NCBI GenBank assembly: GCA_020186115.1
Contig: WSYJ01000174.1
Location: forward strand, 186,001-250,000
Length of the DNA: 64,000 nucleotides
Origin: Histomonas meleagridis
Lineage: Eukaryota > Parabasalia > Tritrichomonadida > Dientamoebidae
Direction: 5' to 3'
How positions within the stretch are numbered: position 1 is the stretch's first letter; the number at the start of each line of letters is the position of its first letter. Under the pieces are notes generated by a model. That model was given only the letters and a program-made list of their open reading frames with translations. It did not search any database and was not told where the DNA came from. The position numbers and the translations under genes are program-made. This document shows positions 29,293 through 38,752 of the stretch, in pieces.

Positions 29293-31269
29293 TATTTTAA
29301 AATAATATTTGGAATTTTATTAAATTATTTAGAACATCTTTAATGATGGCAACTATAAAAGGTTATATAGGAATTGTTCAATTTCTGATAGAACAAGAAG
29401 GAATTAACTTTAAACTAAAAGATATTCGTATGTATTATACAAAATTGATATTAAAATTTTTGGGTTTTAATCAGAAATTTGGAATTTAATTGTTATATTT
29501 GATACCGCACTTTTATTGGCTTCGCAAAATGATCAAACTGAAATATTTAAAATACTTCTTAAGAAAGAAGAAAACATTAATAATAAAAACATTGTTTCTG
29601 TTTATTTTATGTTTATTACAATAAATTGATATTTTAAATATGGATTAGGTAATTATTTTCAATATTTAAATCAATTTTATATTTTGAAACTAAAAAAAAT
29701 CACATCGAAATGGTTAAATTACTTCTTGAACAAGAAAAAATTGATATTAATGTTAAAGATGTTTATTTATTTTATTTAATATATATTTCAACAATTTACA
29801 ATTTAAAAATAATATTTGGTATTTATTTAATTGATTTAAAGCACCACTTATTATAGCAGTTTCAAATAGATATTTTGAAATGGTTAAGTTACTTCTTGCG
29901 CAAGAAGGAATTGACATTAATGCTAAAGACATTTATTTGTTTTATTTAATTTTTATTTTAATAATTTTATGTTTAAAAATAATATTTGGAATATATTTAA
30001 ATTATATGATACAACACTTATATTAGCATCTCAATTTGGTTACATAGAAATAGTTAAATTACTTCTTGAAAAGGAAGGAATTGATATTAATGCTAAAGAT
30101 ATTTATTTGTTTTATTTAATATTTATTTTAATGATTTGATATTTCAAAATAATATTTGGAAATTATATGAATTATTTAAAACAGCACTTATTTTGGCATC
30201 TTCAAATGGTTATACAGAAATAGTTAAATTACTTCTTGAACAAGAAGAAATATATATCAATGCTAAAGATATTTATTTGATTTATTTAATATTTATTATA
30301 ATAATTTTGGTTTTCAAAATAATATTTGGAAATTATTTAAATTATTTAAAACAGCACTTATTTTAGCATCTGAAAAAGGTTATGCAAAAATAGTTAAATT
30401 ACTTCTTGAAAAGGAAGGAATTGATATTAATGCTAAAGATATTTATTTGTTTTATTTAATATTTATTTTAATAATTTGATATTTCAAAATAATATTTGGA
30501 AATTATATGAATTATTTAAAACAGCACTTATTTTGGCATCTTCAAATGGTTATACAGAAATAGTTAAATTACTTCTTGAACAAGAAGAAATATATATCAA
30601 TGCTAAAGATATTTATTTGATTTATTTAGAATTTATTATAATAATTTTGGTTTTCAAAATAATATTTGGAAATTATTTAAATTATTTTATACAGCACTTA
30701 TATTAGCATCTTCAAATGGTTATACAGAAATAGTTAAATTACTTCTTGAACAAAAAGGAATTGATATTAATGCTAAAGATATTTATTTGTTTTATTTAGA
30801 ATTTAGTTTAATAATTTTGGATTTCAAAATAATATTTGGAAATTATTTCAATTATTTTATACAGCACTTATATTAGCATCTTCAAAAGGTTATACAGAAA
30901 TAGTTAAATTACTTCTTGAACAAGAAGGAATTGATATTAATGCTAAAGATATTTATTTTAATAGTTTGATATTTATTTTAATAATTTTGGATTTCAAAAT
31001 AATATTTGGAAATTATATGAATTATTTAAAACAGCACTTATGAGAGCATCTTCAAAAGGTTATACAGAAATAGTTAAATTACTTCTTGAACAAGAAGGAA
31101 TTGATATTAATGCTAAAGATATTTATTTTAATAATTTGATATTTATTTTAATAATTTTATATTTCAAAATAATATTTGGAAATTATTTAAATTATTTGAA
31201 ACAGCACTTATGTATGCATCTGAAAATGGTCATACAGAAATAGTTAAATTATTAAATTCTCAAATCTAG
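29293..31269 (+). repeat. ankyrin-unit array 2: twelve units, mostly 170 bp, capped end
   Basis: Unit anchors lie at 29334, 29504, 29671, 29841, 30011, 30181, 30351, 30521, 30691, 30861, 31031 and 31201. Steps are 170 bases with one of 167. Anchor 29334 is also exactly 170 bases after the equivalent codon (29164) in the N-terminal ORF. Units 29334-30011 are diverged; those from 30181 on are nearly identical. The last unit ends in VKLLNSQI and TAG at 31267-31269. No core contains a stop. It is probably the 3' part of ankyrin gene 2, subject to the same spacer-removal question as array 1. Confidence 0.85.
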
Positions 31270-31385
31270 AGATTCTAGAAATGATTTATATATAAATTCC
31301 TTTTCTAAAAAGTTTACATATATAAAAAAAATTAATTTCCTATCACAATTTGAATTAAATGCAGATAAAAAATTCTCTAAATGTA

Positions 31386-32212
31386 TTATTTTTTTGCAAA
31401 ATTTCCTCCGTATCGTTCGCTGATGGACTCATTCTGAGGTTTATCAAAAAAGCAATTTTTGATTTCCATGAAGCACTCTGAGCTATAAACATAGATATAA
31501 CTTGGTGATTTACCATTGGAACCTGAGAAGAAGCAATCTTCAACATGTGATCTGTTCATCCAGCGAAAGAAAGTAATTACTGATCCTTCAGAGCCAGACG
31601 TATTATTATAAAATAGACAGTGATGATATTGTGCTAAAGCAAGTTTTTCAGACCAGTCCCAAACTCCACCAAAATTAGGAGCATAAGTATTTTTGATTAT
31701 AACAAATTTCATTATTGGTACTGTGAACTCGAAACGCACGCCAGCAATGTAAGTTTTGGCTTCACAATAAGTCAAGTTTGTATAAGAAATACTTGAAGTA
31801 TATGATGTTTCTTTTGGTGATCCTGAAAATATTGCACCAAATCTTTCAGCAAAACTCCCAGTGATCGAAGAGTACTCGAGAGAAAAAGGTTGTGAAAACT
31901 TGCTATAAATAGATCCACCGTAGAGAGATGAACAGTTCGTGAAAATACAATTGTGGATTGTTATGTTTGAATCAAAAGCTTTAATAGCTCCTCCATATTC
32001 ACCTGATACGCATTTACTAAACACGCAGATATCAAAGCGAATACAAACATTATTATAAACATGTTGATTTCTTTTCAAACCTGTTGCTGATTTACATTTC
32101 AATCCATCACTGAACTCTAAAGCAGTGCTACTTATAAACTGTGTGTAAAACGAGTTGATTGATAAAGATTTAGGAATTAAAGAGTATTGAATATTATATT
32201 TTTATAAAAATT
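31386..32212 (-). pseudogene. Pmp/BspA-like beta-helix ectodomain fragment
   Basis: An open frame without any in-frame ATG at its start codes right-handed beta-helix text: GEYGGAIKAFDSNITIHNC, FTNCSSLYGGSIYS, FERFGAIFSG-like turns (AERFGAIFSG), and CFFSGSNG. This resembles the polymorphic-membrane-protein-like surface proteins of Trichomonas. It stops after YGGNFAKK with no membrane span or tail, and has no signal peptide, so both ends are missing. A tail fragment of fitting type lies on the same strand at 27518-27868. Confidence 0.55.
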
Positions 32213-32375
32213 TTTAAATTTTGATTTGTCTAAATTAAATAAAATATGTTTAGATTGTTTTGTTATTTGGAACAGAGGAGATTGAAATGAGTCTGATCTC
32301 AGAAATAGAAAACAAATGGTTAAATTTATATAAGGAATTGTGATGTGAAAAATAATTTTACAGTTTGAAATATTT

Positions 32376-33377
32376 TCATGCATCAGTAATTTGTCTGAAA
32401 CCGCATTCAATTGTAGCTTCAACACCAAAGTGTTGTGATTGCTCATTTTTGCTTTCGTTTTCGAATTTGACAACACTTCCAAGTTGCTGCATAATCACAA
32501 ACTCTCCATCATCTCTAGAATAAGTAAATATGTAATCTAATGACTGTCCATTAAATGTGATCGGATGCTCAAGTTCACAATAGTATAGTATGTCTGTAAG
32601 TGTATATCCATCAATTCCTAATGTTGTGAACATTTTATTATATTCAGTTCCACTCATCTTACCGATAACTTTTGTGGATCTACTGTCAATGTTCATGTTA
32701 CCAACAATAATTATTGGTTGGCCGTCCATAGCTTTATTCTTTACAAAGAAAATCATTTCTCTGAGTTGGGCAGTTCTAACGGTCGTCGTCTCTAACGTGT
32801 TTTTAACGTTCGTTGATTGGAGGTTTGTTAATATGATGTGCAAATGAGTTCCTTGCCCCATTTGAACTCTTGCATAAATTGCGCCTTTTCCAAATAGAAG
32901 ATCAACACCTGTGCTGAGTTGGTATGTGATGTTACCGTTGGATAATATTGGGTATTTGGAAAGAATTATAAGCCCACCATCAAAAATTTCGAGGCCAGTA
33001 AATGAGGCCGAATTTGATTGAACAATATAAGAAAAACCAAAGGACCTCATGCTTTTGACAAACTTTTTTAGTGGTGAACCAATGTAAGCAAATGCTTCTG
33101 TGAGGCAAACAACATCATATTTAACAAGACGATTAAGAAGTTGATTATCTTTCCCAGATAGCTTGTTTCCTTTCCCGAAAATAAGGAAATTAGGAATCCA
33201 TGAAACATTAAGTTGAATTATTTTGAGATTATTAATATCGATTGTTTTATCTTGACTTGAAATAAGTGTGGTTAAATTACCATGCATAATCTTGTTTATC
33301 AATTTAAGGAGAAAGTATAATAATAGGAACGAGCCTAGAATGAAAATTACTGCATAAACTGCTCCTTCAGCATCCAT
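32376..33377 (-). CDS. EEP-fold protein, nSMase-like, probably inactive
   Basis: 333 residues. One membrane span at about 8-28 is followed by an endonuclease/exonuclease/phosphatase fold similar to neutral sphingomyelinase: LNVSWIPN (56-63), CLTEAF (Glu94), GGLIILSKYPI, LDYIF. Three usual catalytic residues are changed: TNLQ where THLQ/H is normal (Asn185), GNMN where GDxN is normal (Asn227), and SQHFG where SDHxG is normal (Gln315). The fold family is clear; loss of hydrolase activity is inference from these changes. Confidence 0.8.
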   Translation of the reverse strand: MDAEGAVYAVIFILGSFLLLYFLLKLINKIMHGNLTTLISSQDKTIDINNLKIIQLNVSWIPNFLIFGKGNKLSGKDNQLLNRLVKYDVVCLTEAFAYIGSPLKKFVKSMRSFGFSYIVQSNSASFTGLEIFDGGLIILSKYPILSNGNITYQLSTGVDLLFGKGAIYARVQMGQGTHLHIILTNLQSTNVKNTLETTTVRTAQLREMIFFVKNKAMDGQPIIIVGNMNIDSRSTKVIGKMSGTEYNKMFTTLGIDGYTLTDILYYCELEHPITFNGQSLDYIFTYSRDDGEFVIMQQLGSVVKFENESKNEQSQHFGVEATIECGFRQITDA

Positions 33378-33720
33378 CTGTTTTTGAATGGTTTATTCTA
33401 TATAATTCAATTTTTTACAAAGTTTGCTTGATATAAGCGAAGTGATTTTAAAATCGAATTTGAACATACGCCATGAAATTTTAACTACACTAGTAACTGT
33501 AATATTGATAGTGACAAAAATAATTCATATTATGTGAAAAAAAAATAATGTTCCTCAGAAATTGATTTCAACTTAAATACCTCTGTTTCCTGAAATCAAA
33601 AGATTTTATAAGCACACAAACATGAAACAAAGTTTATTTGCTATTGTAAATTCTAATGAAATAATCAGATTATAATAAGTTATCATATTAACAAATAATT
33701 TACATTAATATTTAAACAGC
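33378..33720. other. intergenic region
   Basis: AT-rich, no gene or repeat seen. Confidence 0.35.
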
Positions 33721-34512
33721 TTATTGTCCTTCCGTTGGTAACATTTCGATGTCTATTCTTGGTAGGCATGGCGACTTAAGTACTCTCAAAGTTCTTGTTC
33801 CTGATCCCGATTTCTTTACCTCGAAGCAATGCGTCGGTGCGTTAGCCCATGACTGACCTAATGTGCGTATGAATCCATGATACTGCATGAACGACATGTG
33901 ATTTGTAACAAGTACTGCACAGCCTGTTTCCGATGCAATTCGCTTAAGAACCTTTGCAAACTCCCACAGAAGGGAAGTGCGACTTTGCGCTTCATTTGCT
34001 GCTTCGCCACGCATTGTTGCAGCAATCGAATCGACAACAATTAGACGTGGTTGAACGTTGGAAATTATCGCTGGGAGACAATGCGTAAGTGCAAAAAATT
34101 GAATATGATCATGAATTCGAATAACAGGAAGAGAGAGACCATTCGGAGGAACGATGCATCCTTCAGTATCAATCCAAAGCGTTCTGTAATTTGGATTTAG
34201 TTGTTGTGCATAACGAAGACATAAAGTGGTACGACCAGATCCTGGCAAACCACATATTTCGGTAAGACATCCGCCAAGAAATGGTGAAATTAAAGAATCG
34301 ACAGAATTAATTCCACACATAAAAGGTTGAACGTCTTCATTACGCTGAATAGGTGAAGGCCTTATTGGAATAATTTTTGGAATTTCTAGATTTGAAAAAA
34401 GTTGATCTAATTCTTCATTGGGTATATTTTCATATGACCAAATAGAGTGTTCAAGAAGTGCTGTCTTTTGGTGTTTATCAAGCGAGAGAGAGATTGCTGT
34501 TCTTTGCTTCAT
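33721..34512 (-). CDS. RAD51-paralog recombinase (RAD51C/D/XRCC-like)
   Basis: 263 residues: an N-terminal linker then the RecA/RAD51 core. The paralog entry GINSVDSLISPFLGGCLTEI is near residue 67, Walker A GLPGSGRTT at 88-96, Walker B RLIVVDS, and VLVTNHM for the L2-flanking strand. Such paralogs assist RAD51 in homologous recombination. The Walker A Lys is replaced by Arg (Arg94), which often lowers ATP hydrolysis but is seen in some paralogs. Which paralog this is cannot be decided by eye. An AACCGTT site lies about 30 bases upstream. Confidence 0.8.
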   Translation of the reverse strand: MKQRTAISLSLDKHQKTALLEHSIWSYENIPNEELDQLFSNLEIPKIIPIRPSPIQRNEDVQPFMCGINSVDSLISPFLGGCLTEICGLPGSGRTTLCLRYAQQLNPNYRTLWIDTEGCIVPPNGLSLPVIRIHDHIQFFALTHCLPAIISNVQPRLIVVDSIAATMRGEAANEAQSRTSLLWEFAKVLKRIASETGCAVLVTNHMSFMQYHGFIRTLGQSWANAPTHCFEVKKSGSGTRTLRVLKSPCLPRIDIEMLPTEGQ

Positions 34513-34929
34513 TAAAGTGAACTTCCCAAAGGCATATAAGTAACCGTTTAAAGGCTTAACGTCCTCTAAGTTCTAAGAACTTTTTCTTTTTAGAAATGAA
34601 TTCCTTGTTCCATTGTGCGTTATTGTTGCTATCTAATTATTTTTGGAGTGCTGCTCATGATGATATTAATTAAATTGTGAAATATAAAACGAACAAATAT
34701 TGCTGAATCAAATGATTTGAAGAAAAAGAAATTGAAACATTAACAGTATTTTCATCTAAACTACCAAAAGTGATCCATTTACAAAAGGACAACATTAATG
34801 ATCAGATTTAAATGAATTAAAACGACTGAATTCTTGAATTTTGGTAGTTTTTTTTTTTTCTGAATTTTACAATTGGAAATGGTTTAACGTCCCCAGTGCC
34901 ACTTTTTGCAGCACGTTATTTCATGAAAT
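34513..34929. other. divergent promoter region
   Basis: Between the RAD51-paralog gene (minus) and the coiled-coil gene (plus). AACCGTT at 34543-34549 and AACGTCCTC near 34559 lie on the RAD51 side. A TTTAACGTCCCC variant near 34883 lies about 45 bases before the next ATG. Confidence 0.4.
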
Positions 34930-37900
34930 ATGAAAACAGCTGGAGAAGTTCATTTGCATCAAGATAAAAACCATAATTTAATTGATGGACTTCTTTCATC
35001 TGGCCTTATTAAAGCTAATACATTAATTAAGGAATCTCCACCAAATGAGCCTAATTTAAAAGCAAATATAATTTCTCCAACCATTAAAAGTCCAAAAAAT
35101 CCTAAAGTTTCAACCACCAAAATAATATCTAATAATAACAATATTCATTCTCGGCCTGTAACTCCTTTACAAACTCCAAATCAATCAACGCCAACTTCAA
35201 AAGTCACACACAAAGAAACCCATCTAAAAACAGAAAATAAACCAAGTGTTTCACCACAATCTCCTACTGATCCAAATACTAATTTTTTTAAACAATCACC
35301 TAATAATCAAAATCAGCAAAGTCGACTTTTTATCTTAGATCAAGTTTCATCCGAACGTAAATTTACAGGTAAGCGTGATGCCGTTCTTCTTTACAACGAA
35401 TATCACAAATATCTTGAATCCATCAATCTTGATAATTTTGACAATAAAGCTGAAATTGCAGAAAGCATTGAGATCACCACCTTCACATTGAACAAACTCA
35501 TATTCCATATCCGTGGGTATTCGGAGTATTATGCACGACTTTTAAATGAAATCAAAACTTTTTTTATCCAACGCGTCACCCAAATCCCCAAAATCCACGA
35601 CTTCTTCACCAACATTATTAATGAAAACAAAGAGCAAATCAGCCAATTAGAAACGCAATGCACGCAAAACGTTACTGAAATCAACAATAACAAACAAACG
35701 ATTGATGAACTCCAAAAACAAATTAATGAATCCAAAGACGAGTTAACTAATACCAACACATTACTTCAAGAAACTCAAGAGAAACTTGAAGAAGAAATAT
35801 TTTCCAAAGACTTAGTTCAAAACGAAATTAATTCATTAAAATTCAAATTAGCGAAAACAGAAGAAGAGAAAAACGAAGCGCTTAAACGTGTACAATCAAC
35901 AGAACATTTATTAGAAAATGCTAAAGAGCAATCACGTGGGCGCGAAGATTTATTAGCTAAATATGAAACAGAAGGCGCTGGATTTCGTCCGCAATATTTA
36001 AAAGCGTCTGAAGAGATATCGAAACTTAAGGAAAAGATCAAATATTTAAAAGAATTAAATGCGAATATGGTCCAAAAACAAATAACTATTGATGTCGAAG
36101 TACAAACAGATGAAATAACAACAACAAAAAGTCAAAACGTTAAAACTAGATCGAGAACAAATACATTAGAAAAGAAAACAAATATTTCTTCTGATGATCT
36201 TTTAGCTAATTATAAAGAAATGTATCGAAATATATCAAATGAAAAATTAAAAACAATTTCCGAAGATGCCGAAAACAAAGATTTAATAAAGTCGAAAAAT
36301 TTAATTACTAATAATAAAAAAATTAATAAAAAAAGTTTTGTACATAATTCGATGAAAGCAAACTCACGGAAAAGAAAAGGATCTTTCCGTATTAAAGAAG
36401 CGAATCCTTTAAATGCTTCTTCATCATCGTTAAGTTCATCAGAGAACTCAATAACAATTGTACCACCAAAAGAAGAAGAAACCAAAATCAAAGAAATGCT
36501 TTCGAACAAAACTGAAACAGAAACCAAACCAACAGAAAACAAAACTAATATTAATGATAATAATGATAATGCGAATAAAGCCGAATTAAAAATAGAAAAA
36601 AGTTCGAATGCTATTAATAATAATAATAAAGAAAAAGAACTTCCAAGTGATTATAAAATTGATAATTCTAAAATAAAACCATCGCAAACACTATTAAATT
36701 GTATTCTTAGACTTCTTCCATTAAACATTGATCTTGTAATATTATCATCGCCTTATCAATATATTGACACCATTGTAACTAATGATAAATGTGTACTTAA
36801 GCCATATTATTGGGTCATAAGTAAAATTGTTGATTTTTTTCATAGTGTTGTTGAAACCGAAAGTGAAAACAACTTAAACGAAACAGTCATTAATTTATTT
36901 AAGAAGAAACTTAAAGAGATGACCAAAATCGAAAGTTTAGCAATTCGTTTGTTTAATGATATTATTTATTCATGTAATTCATATAAAACGCAATCATCAA
37001 TTGTCGATTTCTTTATGAAGTTTATATATCAAGAATACACAATCGTTGATTTTTATTTTGTTAATGCGATTTTTAATTTATGTTTCGAATATATATATCC
37101 AAAAGTATCTGACGTAGTTGATAACCCTGATATATTACCAATGTCACCACAATTTCTAATACACGTTGATGTTATTAAAAAGATTTCATATGAAATAACA
37201 AACGAAGATATCGAAGAACTTAAAGCTCAAACGATAAATACTGTACATAATGATTTAATTGACTTTTTCGTCTTCGCAAAGAAACTTTTGTCTTTGTTTA
37301 GAATCGCAAATCAACAATTTCATGAACAAGTTAAAAACATTTTGTTGTTAATAGAATGGACTCCAAACGCTGACGTTACACAGATAATGTTCTCCGAGTT
37401 CTTCATTCTAATTGACCCAACTTTCGACACAACGAAAATTTCTTCGTTTTGGGAAAAGTTTAAACTTGAAAACGGATTTAATAATGAATCGAATCAAGTG
37501 AATATGGATGTATTCTTTCAAGTGTGTATGGAACAACCTGAACTTACAAACGAAATATTGGAATTGCCTTATCAAAAGGCTTTTAAAAAACAGTTCTCAG
37601 AGTTATCAAACCCAGTTAGGAATTTGTTGATATTCTTAAGAAAACATTTCACAAGTTTCGTATTTCAAGTCTTAAAAATTATCCCCGAAAATTTGATGAA
37701 AATAGCTTTGGACGTGGTGAAAAAAATTAGAGATATGTTATTAAAATGCGAAGTGGCAATGGCTTTCGCTTTCTATAGACATTTCTTGCAATTAATCGAC
37801 TTGAAAATGGCCGAAGAAAAACCTTTTGTGGTGTTCTCGCCAAATATATCATCGGAAAGTGTGGAAGATCTGATGTCAATGATAGAAATTCGTGAGAAAC

Positions 37901-37950
37901 TTGCGGTGTCTTGGCTTGATAGAAATGATGAAAAGAAACCCAATAAATAA
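34930..37950 (+). CDS. large coiled-coil protein of unknown function
   Basis: 1006 residues. Residues 1-140 are disordered and Pro/Ser/Thr/Asn-rich. About 140-225 are helical (SERKFTGKRDAVLLYNEYHK). About 225-370 form a strong coiled coil (EQISQLETQCTQNVTEINNN ...). Residues 380-590 are low-complexity. The last 400 residues are an all-helical block (CILRLLPLNIDLVILSSPYQ ... DVFFQVCMEQPELTNEILEL) that may be ARM-like. No domain is recognised. It could be a cytoskeletal or axonemal protein, given the layout, but nothing in the sequence proves this. Confidence 0.6.
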   Translation: MKTAGEVHLHQDKNHNLIDGLLSSGLIKANTLIKESPPNEPNLKANIISPTIKSPKNPKVSTTKIISNNNNIHSRPVTPLQTPNQSTPTSKVTHKETHLKTENKPSVSPQSPTDPNTNFFKQSPNNQNQQSRLFILDQVSSERKFTGKRDAVLLYNEYHKYLESINLDNFDNKAEIAESIEITTFTLNKLIFHIRGYSEYYARLLNEIKTFFIQRVTQIPKIHDFFTNIINENKEQISQLETQCTQNVTEINNNKQTIDELQKQINESKDELTNTNTLLQETQEKLEEEIFSKDLVQNEINSLKFKLAKTEEEKNEALKRVQSTEHLLENAKEQSRGREDLLAKYETEGAGFRPQYLKASEEISKLKEKIKYLKELNANMVQKQITIDVEVQTDEITTTKSQNVKTRSRTNTLEKKTNISSDDLLANYKEMYRNISNEKLKTISEDAENKDLIKSKNLITNNKKINKKSFVHNSMKANSRKRKGSFRIKEANPLNASSSSLSSSENSITIVPPKEEETKIKEMLSNKTETETKPTENKTNINDNNDNANKAELKIEKSSNAINNNNKEKELPSDYKIDNSKIKPSQTLLNCILRLLPLNIDLVILSSPYQYIDTIVTNDKCVLKPYYWVISKIVDFFHSVVETESENNLNETVINLFKKKLKEMTKIESLAIRLFNDIIYSCNSYKTQSSIVDFFMKFIYQEYTIVDFYFVNAIFNLCFEYIYPKVSDVVDNPDILPMSPQFLIHVDVIKKISYEITNEDIEELKAQTINTVHNDLIDFFVFAKKLLSLFRIANQQFHEQVKNILLLIEWTPNADVTQIMFSEFFILIDPTFDTTKISSFWEKFKLENGFNNESNQVNMDVFFQVCMEQPELTNEILELPYQKAFKKQFSELSNPVRNLLIFLRKHFTSFVFQVLKIIPENLMKIALDVVKKIRDMLLKCEVAMAFAFYRHFLQLIDLKMAEEKPFVVFSPNISSESVEDLMSMIEIREKLAVSWLDRNDEKKPNK

Positions 37951-38097
37951 ATGTTTGAATATAACGTAAATTCTTCTTCATAGCGTTTAAAAATTTGTTT
38001 TTTTTGTTGAAGAATTTATTTTCCTGTTTTGCAAAAAAGTGACAGGAGATTTAAAATTAACATATTATGTGAATTTATTGACAGGAAGTTTTGGTCA

Positions 38098-38514
38098 ATG
38101 AGCATTACAAAAGAAACAGAAGATGAAATCCAGCATTTTTTTGAGCTTGCTCTAGCAACTCAGGAAGTTTCACAAGAACTTTCAAAAACTATGATTTCAA
38201 ATATGCTTCATTCAATGAAAGAAAATGATGTTACTGAACCAAAGTATTTCAAAAAAATGTTTTGTTTTAAATGCTTTTCTATTTTCAAACTAGGAGAAAA
38301 TTGTAAGGTATCTTTGAGAACAATAAGAAAACATCCAAATTTAAAAATAATTGAATACCATTGTTTATGTTGTCAACACACACAAAGAATCAATGCAATT
38401 CGATCAAAGACTCCACCTACACTTCCACCACCAAAGGAGGAAAATGTATCTCGTCAAAAGCCTCCACCAAATCAACAAAGAAAGCGAAAGCTCCTAATGA
38501 ATTTATTTTCTTAA
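38098..38514 (+). CDS. RPR2: RNase P/MRP subunit Rpr2 (Rpp21/Snm1-like)
   Basis: 138 residues with the Rpr2 family layout: an N-terminal helical part (ETEDEIQHFFELALATQEVS), then a zinc ribbon with CFKC at about 60 and CLCC at about 100, and a basic Pro-rich tail. Typical family text includes KVSLRTIRKHPNLKIIEYHC. The protein binds the RNA of RNase P or MRP in tRNA or rRNA processing. The start is the first ATG of the frame. Confidence 0.75.
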   Translation: MSITKETEDEIQHFFELALATQEVSQELSKTMISNMLHSMKENDVTEPKYFKKMFCFKCFSIFKLGENCKVSLRTIRKHPNLKIIEYHCLCCQHTQRINAIRSKTPPTLPPPKEENVSRQKPPPNQQRKRKLLMNLFS

Positions 38515-38752
38515 TATGTTTTGTAATAAAATGTTTATAATTTTTTTGTTAGATTGTATTGGCATTTTATGCACATACGATATAAATATTTTTTTGATTG
38601 CAGATACAAAAAATTGATTATGTCATCTATAGTTTCAAATAAACTCAAAATTCCTTTTTTAACGAAAACAATTTTAAAATTGTTTTTGGTACCAAAAACT
38701 CATCAAATTAATTATATTTATTTACTAAAAAAATATATATAAATAAAAACAA

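Noticed and set aside
15972-31201. Programmed -1 frameshifting at each unit (slippery T TTA AAA just before ACA GCA CTT)
   Set aside because: A -1 slip there would enter the THR-ALA-LEU frame, but in many units the incoming frame already meets TGA, TAA or TAG in the spacer before that site, and several units lack the slippery bases.
15972-31201. Introns ending at the ACAG just before CACTT in most units
   Set aside because: The removal would be in frame, but the same bases vary as ACG, ACC, ACT or ACATC in other units, which fits a Thr codon under protein selection rather than an AG splice site.
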